This document shows, piece by piece, positions 50,150 to 61,200 of a stretch of 64,000 nucleotides of DNA. Position 1 is the stretch's first letter, and every line of letters starts with the position of its first letter. This DNA is from Panax quinquefolius. Lineage: Eukaryota; Streptophyta; Magnoliopsida; Apiales; Araliaceae. The translations under genes were made by a program, and so were the position numbers. The stretch lies in NCBI GenBank assembly GCA_020205615.1, contig CM035168.1, positions 126,862,795 through 126,926,794 of the forward strand, given 5' to 3'. The notes below the pieces were generated by a model. The model saw only the letters and a program-made list of their open reading frames with translations, searched no databases and was not told where the DNA came from.

Positions 50150-51438
50150 GCCCAGGAAGATCTGGACTAAGTTTGGGCCTTACGTAATTCGTACGATAAT
50201 GTTCTTATACCCAGAAAAGTAAAATGTATAATTATGATTATAAGAAAAATGCATCAACCAAATAATTACAAAAAGAATGTAATTATTACAAAAATAGTAC
50301 AATTCACATTAATAAGGAAACCTAAAATCAAGGACAAATAACTGTCATAATTAATAATTCAAATTCAAATATTTGGATCTAACAACAAAAATAAATTCAA
50401 ATTCAAAATAATAATTCAAATTTAAATTCTCAAATTCAAATCTTCATCTCCCTCGCATACACTTGAAATAATAGTCCGCCGTTACACCTCACATACTCCG
50501 CCGCTACACCGTCGCGAATCTCTGTTGTCCAAAACGCCAATGAGAATAAGAAGAAGATTCGCCCTACAAAAAATTTAAAAATAAATAAATGTAACTTTTA
50601 ATGTTCTGAAATTTTTTTTATAACTATTTTGTTACTCATAAATAATAAAATGTTTACCTTTATACGAATGGTTGGCTACCAATCGCATCACATTCAAACG
50701 AAATTGGTAACTTAATAAAATTGAATTAAGTTACCTTGAGTGCGAAGGGTTTGTTTTGCTTAAATCGCACTATGAAAAAAAGCTGCAGTGTGGTTGTGAA
50801 TTAGTTACTTATGGTATGAAGGTTTTGTTACCTTGATCTGAAGGTTTGATTACCTTGATCCGAAGATTTGGTAACCATTTGTATTTAAAAAAAATTAAAG
50901 TGTGGAGGTTAATTGGTTACTTTGATATGACAATTTGGTTACCTTGGTATAAAAGTTTGGTTACCATCATCCATCAGTCTTCTGCTTGAGCTTCTATGGT
51001 AAATTATGGTCCGCCGGTGAAGTTGCAAGCTTTGATCTCTTTGAAACCCCTTCCCACATATCTCACACAGGAATCTATTTGCGATCATCGATTGTCTTTG
51101 GAGACAAAGCAAGAATGAATCTGTCTCTTTAACCGTCGCAAAATTTGAAATTGAACTATCGTTGGAAAACCTCCCAAAATGTCTATACCTTCAGGTGAAT
51201 GGCCAACTATCACCTTTTTCAAAGACGTTCTTGGTACCAAAGAAATCCACATCAGTGACTTTGTTCAGGACTTTGCTCCAATTGGTTGATCAATTTTCTA
51301 GATCCTTCAAATGATCCAGAGATTGTGGCGTCTCACCAAATCGTCTTCTCCACATCAATCGCATCATTATCGACTTCATAGGTAGCTTGATTCTCGTTCA
51401 AATTGCACTTGAGAAGAAGAAGAAGCATGTACGACTAA

Positions 51439-51441
<3 letters not shown>

Positions 51442-51482
<41 letters not shown>
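51442..51482. repeat. (TA)n microsatellite
   Basis: About 20 TA units inside the 1.6-kb block. Confidence 0.9.
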
Positions 51483-51487
<5 letters not shown>

Positions 51488-51782
51488 ATACGTTGAATGA
51501 AGAAGAAGGGTAATGACTAACTGCAGTTGTTATAGATGAGGAGAGAGAGAGAAGAAGCCATGGGTATAACTAATCCCTAAATTAAGGAATTTTAGTTGAA
51601 TACTAATTCCATAAATTAAGGAATCCTAATTGCACTAAAATTGTAAATAAATATGAAAGTGTATTAGTTGTGTAAAAATTTTATGATGGCACTATTGTTG
51701 TAATTATTTTTAAAAATGTAATAAAATATGTAATTCATCCTATAATTAATGCCCTACCAAGCCCGGAAGATCTGGACTAAGT

Positions 51783-51789
51783 TTGGGCC
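51783..51789. promoter_or_regulatory. Site II-like TTGGGCC element upstream of TT9
   Basis: TGGGCC motifs are known cis elements of plant housekeeping promoters. It is about 450 bp before the TT9 start codon, and a second copy lies in the duplicated repeat at 50173-50179. Confidence 0.3.
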
Positions 51790-52239
51790 CCGACTGCATT
51801 ACACTTCGTTAACGGGTGAAAATATATTTTATCGTATTTGGTTTTATGAACCCGAATTAAACCTGCCCGGATATCAAATGGTTTGCCAGCACCGATCGCA
51901 ATTTCCATTAAGTTCTTGCACATTCTCCTTTCTTGGCATTAGCCGGAGGCAAAACACCCCCGCCAGTTCTAATTTCCTTCACCCGATTTCTATATTTTTT
52001 TTCTTTTTTAACATACATAAATACAATCTATATAAATCTAAATCTGTGTTTGTAATAATATCCGTCACCCAGTATTTCATCTTCTTTGTTACAAATCTGT
52101 ATCAACAAAAGTTCTGTATCAGTAGCCAGCCATGATCATTACATGGATTGAACTTGAAGAACAGAATCTTAATTAAAGTAATATAGAATGCTTTTAAATT
52201 TTAAGAAGAAAAAGAACTAAGTTGTGATTTCGTACAATC

Positions 52240-55200
52240 ATGTGGTTTTCTTTCTGGAGATCCAGAGATCGATTTTCTTTGGATGAACTCAGGTACTTCT
52301 TTCTTTTTCCCATTCAGTTTTCTTGTTTTATCTATTACTTTTTTAGGGTTAAGAATTTCAGAAGTAGGGTGAATTTGACTTCAAAATTTGAAAAATTTAA
52401 ACATGAAGCATGTGGAGTTAAATTATTTTGCTAGGGATAAATGCCTGTCGTAGTTGTTTGTAATTGAGTTCCCAATTATATGAAGATATTGCTTTGACAC
52501 AATTGGTCTAGTTCTCTGTTTAGTTGCCTTATGCTTGATGCCATTTGTTTTATGTTTTTTGGAAAATGCTGTTGGGTTTTTGGATTATTTAATATGGTTG
52601 AACTAATAGGCTTTTTGGGCATAATTGTGGAATTGTGTCCCTCTGGATGAACTATCAATAAAAGGATGGATTATTGACTGAGAATTAGAAATGGCTCAGC
52701 TTTTTTGTTACTTATGCGATCAGGGACCAACTTGCTAGGGAAAAACCATGGTCGAAGGGATGAATAAATCAACGCGGGTAATTAGATTGATGTAGTTGTT
52801 AAGACTGAAGCTCAGTGACTTTGTAGAGACTAGTCTTGCGTGATATTTTTAACTGCAACTTCTATTGTTTGGGCCTTTTTGGACCAATGTTTAGAGGCAA
52901 GACGAGGTTTTAGGCTACATAAGAAGAAAAGTTTGTTGAACTCTAGTAGTACACAGGCGTGCTCACTTGACTCAGAATAAGAATCTCATTCTTATTAATA
53001 TTTCTGTAAAATGAAACTATGTCATTATCATGTTTTACTGCCACTAAACTAACAACTCATTCTTTTTAGGGATAAATATGAAGCGAAAATTGATTTTAAA
53101 ATGTACAAATTTTATAAACGAGCCTATTATTTTGAAACCGAGGTAATATTTAAAAGGAGTCCGTATAAAGAACACACAGTTACATCGTTGAAGAATATCT
53201 TTAAGCTGAAATGTCAAAAAACTCTCCTGAAATTTATTTTTATGTTTACGTTAAACACTACTTTATTTGTTGAAGTACTAAATACAGGATGTTAAAAAAA
53301 ACAATCTTGAGAATCTAGTTACGACAATTAACATATCTGGCTGGATCACCCTGGTGTTACCTTTGTCTGTTTGACCGTTTGTCCACTTCCAAGCTTACTG
53401 ATACTTGTAATTGGGAAAATTATAGTATTTTAATGTTAAGGTGAGCTTTGGTGGTGTTTATGTGGTAGAGAGGTTGAAGAGTGGGGAGAGGGGAGGGGAG
53501 GGGTTGGGGTTTAAATAAGGAGGTGAACTTTGTTTAATGAGATTAGTCGATTGCAGAAACCAGGGGCGTCAGAGCTCCGTGGAACAATGTTTAATGCCAT
53601 TCCTTGGACTTTCCTAATTGTTTATACTAAAGTATGTATTTTGTTTCTAGATATCTAACTGATCAGCTGATGAAGGTTCAAATTGTTAATGAGGTGAACA
53701 AGGTAATTAATCTAATTTTTACACGCTTACTTCATATTTCTGTACATCTAAATGCTTTCAGTATCATTGTCTCATGATGTTTGAATTGTTGATTTTGTTT
53801 TATGTCCTAAAGGATTTTGTGATCGAGGCACTCAGATCTATTGCGGAGTTAATAACATATGGCGACCAACATGACGCTACCTTCTTTGAGTGAGGCTTCT
53901 CAATGCTCTTTGTTATCTTGATGTATATTTGCTTACATATGTTACATAAGTTTAGGCCATTCTGATTCTTTGACAGGTTTTTTATGGAGAAGCAAGTCAT
54001 GGGGGAGTTTGTACGTGTACTAAAAATTTGTAAAACTGTGATTGTTTCACTTCAATTGTTGCAGACAGTGAGCATTATGATTGAAAACCTAAAAAGTGAA
54101 CACTCCATATGTGAGTTTTTTATTTGGTAGTCCATATGTGAGTTGGTTAGAGACCTCTTTTTCAGCTACCTATTTATGTTGAGGTGGAGTTTATGTTTTT
54201 CTGTTGAAACACTTCTGCAGATTATATTTTCAGTAACGAACATATTAACTACCTCATAACTTATACCTTTGACTTTCGGAACGAAGAGCTACTGTCGTAC
54301 TACATATCCTTTTTAAGGTTTGTTGTTTACAACCTCATTTATTGTTATCTACTTGTTACTCTTTGATTCCTCGGAATAATTCTTTATAGTTTCATTTTTT
54401 TTTTGCTAAATACAATTTTCTTTTCTGCACCATTATTTGGTTTCTTTATTTTTCTTTACTGATTGTGGTACTTGTATTAAATGTGTTGGCTTGTGAAAGA
54501 GCAATAAGTGGAAAGTTGAACAAGAATACAATTTCTCTGCTCGTTAAGACTCAAAATGTAAGCCCATTCTTCTTTATTTTTGTATACACCGTGGCATTAA
54601 TTTTTTTAGTTTCTCTTCCTATTAGTAAATTCTATAGCTTCGAGTTCTATAGGTGATCATTATATCAATACACTTGGAAAATGCGTGTGTTCTATTTCCA
54701 AATATAGGTTTAGTTAATTAAAGTTATAAATTATACTAATAGTCTATTAATTTATTTACGAATTTTGTTAGGTTAAGTTTCACTGTTTTAGATTATGAAA
54801 AAATGCATGTCTGAGACAAATAATTCTTCAAAACATGAAATTGATCAATGGATATATATTGATCATTATATATGTATGTATTTCTGTATCTCAGAACCCT
54901 TCCTCCATTTTGAACCTATTTTTATGTGTGCATTTAGGACGAAGTCGTTGCTTTTCCTCTTTATGTTGAAGCAATACGTTTTGCTTTCCATGAAGAGAGC
55001 ATGGTTCGTACTGCTGTACGTGCTTTGACACTAAATGTTTATCATGGTGAGTTAGTTTGGCCTACTTTTACCTTTACTTTTTACTGTTTCTACAAGCGTC
55101 TTGCATCCACAGATTTGAATCTTGTTAAATCCTTGTGTGGCTTTCAGTTGGAGATGAATGCGTTAATAAATATGTTGCCAGCGCTCCACATGCTGATTAT

Positions 55201-58200
55201 TTTTTGAATTTGGTTACATTTTTCCGAGAGCAGTGCATCAGTTTAAATAGATTGGTGTTGAACACTGCAAAGTAAGAATTGTAAATGTCTGTTTTCATAT
55301 GATGATGGTATTATTTTCACTATTTGTCATTGTTCATAACACTAATTGTCTGTTTTCTTAGGATGATGGTACTATTTTCACTATTTGACATTGTTCATTT
55401 GTTATATGAGACAGAAACAATGGTGCTGAATCAAACCCTAAAATTCTGTCAGCTGTTGACGAAATTGAAGATAATCTCTACTATTTTAGTGATGTTATAT
55501 CTGCTGGGATTCCTGATGTTGGGAGGTTAATTACAGACAACTTACTGAAGCTTTTGATATTTCCGTTGCTCCTTCCTTCTCTGAGGATGGAAGCTGTCCA
55601 TGTATATATATATCCACTCTCCTCTTACTTATCGTATTTGCAGATGTTCCGGTGTTTCCCTTTGTGTGTGGGTGGGGGGCGGGGGTTGACTAATTTGTTG
55701 ATTGTGTTCAAGAAAAACCTGCCTTTCTAATTTCATAACTATTCTAAACCCAGGAAACAAAGGTTGACGCTGTCACTTCTCTGTATTTACTTTGTTGCAT
55801 TTTGCGCATTGTTAAAATCAAAGATCTGGCGAACACTGTTGCTGCTGCCCTTTTCTGTCATATAGAAGCCTTTACACCAAATTCTGAAGCTAAACTTAAT
55901 GGCTGCACATCTGTTAATGGTTTTGCTCATGGAAGCCAAGAGCCATCCAATGATAACCTTGATTCAGAGTGGGATTCTGGAAGCTTACGATTTACAACTC
56001 CAAACTTATCTAGTCCTTTACAAATTCAAATAGAAGATGTCTTGCTACACGATTGTAAGGGCTCACATCTTGCTTTGAGGTAATGCCAACTTCGTTTATT
56101 TCTTTTGTTAGTTGTTTTTATACTATCTTCATACAACTTGTTTATGTTCTTTGAGTATCTTTAGCACACCTTTTAAGGCATATGCCAAAAGCACATTTAT
56201 ATAATATATTTTATAAACGTTATCCATCCTTGGTATATTTCTGTTTTATATTTTCAACTACATTAATTTATCCTCCCTCCGCCCCAAATTATAAATGCCC
56301 AGTTTTGACTTTTATTGGTCAAATTGACTATTTTTATAATTAAGTATATATAAATACATTTTTAAAATTATAAAAATTGGGGTTAGTATTAAATTGAATA
56401 TACTTTCTTTTGGTTTTAATCTCTTGACCAATATTTTGGCAAATATGGTACAAAAATTAGTTTTAAAAATGATCGATTTGACCCAAAAAAGTCAAAATTG
56501 GGCATTTATTTTGGGACAGAAGAAGTATAAAAACTGTATATAAGCAAAGCATTTAGGGCACGCCAAATACATATTTATATAATACTCCTTGGATTCCAAA
56601 TTAAATCCAAATTAGAACAGATTTAAGATATTTTCAAACTAAAAAATTGATATGATTTAATGAAAATTATGAAATAATCTTATAATTAGTAATACTTTTT
56701 AGATAGTTTACAATATTCATCATTGGATTGTCTAAAATTTAATTAATCCATGTCAAGTATCAGCAATGTCTCACCTTGTCTTTAAAAAGTCTAATGAATT
56801 AATGATCTTATATTTTGGAGCGGAGGAAGTATATTTTATAGACATTGTAAGCCTTAATATATTTCTCTTTTATATTTTCAAGTATATTAAATTATATAAA
56901 TAAACTATAGATATGTTTTCTTGACGTCTTCATATACATTCCACACTAAAAAAGAGGACTTGTAAAGTCGGACAGAGGGATTACAATATGTTAAGTGGGT
57001 TAATTTGTTTCGCAAGATGTGCTAGAGACCTGGGACTTTTTTTAGAGTACAAGTCACCATCTTACTCTTTTACTACTGTTGAAGAGTTCTAATCATGGTA
57101 CTTGTTTTTTTTCCTAAAGGAATTGCCCTTTTGTTTGTAATTATTCATAAAATTAAGTTGGTGGAAGTTTCAATAACACGATCAGATATATCACAAGCAC
57201 GGTGTTGAACTAAAAATATAACTTTATAGTTCAGACCATTTTGGAATGACCAGGGTAGAATGTGTTCTGTCCCATTGTGTTTCTTCATCATTTTCAATTT
57301 TCAATTTTTTATAATTCATTCTACTAATTTTAACTTGATACAAAATCATGCTTTACTTTCTACTGCTTAAATGTTGGAGGAGGTGTTGTCTTCCAACAAT
57401 GGAAGTAATTCGTATGTGTTTGTGGGTGCCTATATGGCTATACTCATCAACCTTTTAGAAAGAATCTTCTTATCTACTGTGCGTTTCTCTTACTATTCTT
57501 AATTTTTGACTTGTATATCTCTCCATATTCAATATATATACACACACACAATAAAACTACTTGTGAAATTTTGTGTTCTATTTCCAAAGATAACTTTAGT
57601 TAATTGAAGTTATAATTGAATTGGTATGAAATTGTACTATAATATATTTATGAATTTTGTTAGGTTAAGTTTCACTGTTTCAGGTTATGACAAAATGCAT
57701 GCCTCAGACAAATAATTTTTCAAAACATGAAATTGATGTTCCATCAAAATAAAATAAAAATGATACATCTTTGAATTCTTTAGTTTATCCCAACAATATA
57801 TAAATGCAAACATGCATATTGCAATTTCTTCTTTTATCAAACAAAGTAGTTCATTTTTTAACATTTGTTGCCTTATAAATGGCAGTTTTTCATTTCTGTA
57901 ACTGGCACGTTTGAGGTCTGTCCAACAGGACTTGGTTAGTCAGGATAGAACGGTATACTAGTCTGCTGCTAAAGAGATGGTAAACCATATACTCCCTCCA
58001 TCCCCCAAAGGATGTAATAATTTCAAAAGAAGTTGTCCCCAAAAGATGTCTAAAAGTACACAAGTTATATATAAAATATGGACAAAGACTAATTTACCCT
58101 CAAAAGTATATGTACTAACTTGTTCCCCAAGAAGGTGTCTTCTTTCACTTCTTGTATGTTAAAAAGTACAATTACTTCCTGTATTCTAAGTAAGAATTTA

Positions 58201-61200
58201 ATTATTTTTATTCAAAAAGTCTATGAAAATTCATCATTATGATCTCTGTTTTGCGTAGGGATGTGTTGCTTTCTTATGTTACCACTGGGGATGATGTTCA
58301 TGTTGTTGGTTCATTGAGTGTTTTGTCTACATTACTGCAAACAAAAGGTTGTAGTATTGACCTTATTCTTATTTCAATTTTCACGTCTACTTTGGTATTT
58401 TCTTACTATTTTTCTGACATACAGAACTTGATGAATCAATGCTAGATGCTCTTGGAATTCTTCCACAGCGCAAGAAACATAAGAAACTGTTGCTGGTATG
58501 CTGTAATTATTTTTTTTCCGCCTTTTCATTTAAAAAAAATAATTATTCTCGTTCTTGAGTAATGTTATGTGATCTTCATTATTCTGATGAGTAATCGAGT
58601 TTAATTTTTATATGAGAGTCAAAAGGCTTTCCACCTCAGTGTATGCTGAGTACACGTGGAGTATACAAAAAAAAATGGACACCAGCCCCTTGTCATTAGG
58701 GATCGACTCCCAGACCTAAAAAACCATCTCAAGCTACTAGTGGTTGAATGTCATTTAACCAGTCCAAAATCACGTGTTTGTGTGTTATTCCTATATTCTT
58801 ATTGTTGCCCTAGTATGTATTCTGTTAGTTACAAGTTCTTGACTATTACTAGGAGACTATAATTTTTCTGATGACTGTATTGTTAAATTTCCATCAACAC
58901 TCAGATCTCTATTCCATGATAATCTGTTTTTTTACTGTATTTGTTGCATCATTGCAGCAAGCGTTGGTAGGTGAAGGCTCTGGTGAAGAGCAACTTTTTT
59001 CTACTGAAAGTAGTATAACAAAAGATGGAAGTGGAGATGACCTCAGTAGCTACATACAAAAGTTAAAGGTAGTCTCCCTCCCCGCCCCGCCCCGCCCCGC
59101 CCCGCCCTCTCCTTTTTCCTTTTGTTACTAAATTGGATTTGTATTAAAAGGCAAACAATTACAGTGACAAGGGCCATTTCTCAGAACAAATAGCATAAAC
59201 ATCATATGGAGAGACCAAATGATGTGGCTGCTATAAACAAAAGAAATACAATATGGCACATCATGAGAGTCTAGATAAACCAATGGGAAAGGTCATGATA
59301 CAGAGAGGCCTTGTGATAGAAGTTGGAACTGTTTAATTTTGCATTTAACAAGGTTGAGAACTCCATTAGCTAAAACTCTGGCTGGAATAACAGAGTGATC
59401 CGGATACATTTTTAAGTATTCCTTATAATCCAAATCTTATAGACTATAGTAGCAAATAGAAGTCTAAAAAAAGCCCACTTTGATAATGAAGGTAACAAAT
59501 TTCACACTCTTCTGTTAAGTTTTGTTTTGGCAGTGGATTATTCTATTAAAGTCGTATTTTTCTTCAAAACTTTGACTTTTTTCAGCTTTATTGAAAGTCT
59601 GACTTTTAATGGGGATTTTTCTTCTTTCTTTTAGAGTCTAGACTGACAATGAACATTTAGTAGTATTAACACATGTTTCTTGATTAGAATAAATCTGTTA
59701 AAGTAGTGTGATGGATTTAAATGTATCACATCACAACATATAAAGAATGGCCTTGGAAGTATGTTGTAGTATAAAAATATTTTTTCAACTTGATGGTTTT
59801 TCCTCCACAAATTGAACTTTCAGATATGCTGAAAGTAAATTTTATCCCTTAAATTGAACTTTTTCATTTTTTTTTTCAGGATCGGTATGGAGTATTGTGT
59901 ACCTGCCCAGAAGTTGGAGAAAGCCCTCGGTTACATAGATATCAAGTACTCTTCTGCTCTATGATTTATTGTCTACTTGTCCTTTTCATTTTTCTTATAT
60001 AAAGAATTTACTCAGAGCAATGGTACTGCCAAGCAGAAAATGCTTTTACTATAGTAGTATATATAGATTTTTTAATTTATTTATGTAAATGGTAGATTAT
60101 TGTTTCGGTCTTTTTTCATGGCCCTCAATCACGCTATATACATGTATGTGTGTTATTCCTTTTATGAAGACATTGTTAGTGAAGTCAAACAAATCTACTT
60201 TAATCTTAAATTTTTGTAAAGTTGTGGTGTTATTATTTGGTAGTGTGACATGTTTATGCAAAAAGTGAGTTCTATCGGAGAAAGCTTTGAATAAAAAAGT
60301 AAATTACAAAAAGGCTGCAATAGGAAAAATCTCAGAGCAAAAGAAGTATGTTTATTTTACCCGTATATAATAACAAAAGGCTGAGAATATATAAATCCAA
60401 GAGAAATGGATAAAGTGATGAAGTTGCTGAGAGGGCAACAGAATATTGAAATGTATCTCAATACAGGTGCATGGGATTTCTGGTGTCCTGCTCCTAGCGC
60501 AATGATCAGAGATTCATTTGACTGGAGGTGAGATGCCCCTTAGGCCGCCCTGGTGTGGGGTAATAAGGAAAGGGGAATAATCTTTGTTTTCTGTATTTAT
60601 TCAATTTCCTTTCTGCTATTTCATTCTAAAAGTTAGAAACTTGCAAAAGGAAGTAATCAATCCCATTTGTGTCCTGATAATAACAATGTGGTGCCTGGAC
60701 CAACATGTTTCGAAGCAGCAGCATTGAAGAAGCAACTTGGGGAGATGAAGACCTCCTAAAACTGAATTTTCCAAACTTTGCACTTTATCCATGAGGTCAT
60801 GGAAAGTTTTAAAGGAGGGGAGAGTGTTAAGTAGAGTAATTAGCAGAATATTAGTTTTAGAAGGTCTTACAGGCCATGTGATTTAGCTAAGGGGTACTCA
60901 AGTCTTTTGATCTTTTCCTTTAATTTACATTGATGCACTGTAATCTCTCTATATATATGTTGAGCTAGGGTAATATTGTTAGCATGCTTTTGATATGAAA
61001 TGAATTGAGAGAACTCATTTGAGTCTCCTTTATCTTCTTCCCTAAGTTCTTCTGTTTTCTCAGTCCCCATTCTTTCTTTTCTCAGTCTCAGTCTCAGTCT
61101 CATACTCTTAATCTTTCTGTCTCCTCAGTCCCTATTCTTTGGTTATGGTTTGGTAGTTGAGTTGAGCTCCTTGGTGGCTTGACATATACACAGAAGTTTG

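Larger units (their letters stand above)
50150..51789. mobile_element. 1.6-kb block bounded by a 29-30-bp direct repeat
   Basis: GCCCAGGAAGATCTGGACTA then AGTTTGGGCC at 50150-50179 recurs as GCCCGGAAGATCTGGACTAA then GTTTGGGCC at 51761-51789. Between them lie subterminal stretches that look loosely inverted (TAATTATTACAAAAATAGTAC near 50281-50301 against the reverse of CACTATTGTTGTAATTATT near 51691-51710) and a gene-like GC-richer middle (50450-51400) with no identified frame. It could be a MULE-like insertion with captured DNA, or a duplication. The direct repeat is longer than any usual target duplication. Confidence 0.45.

Noticed and set aside
51001..51420. Gene-like stretch beginning near ATGTCTATACCTTCAGGTGAA
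   Set aside because: Stops appear within about 40 codons in all frames that look coding, and no splice-consistent model or family motif was found.
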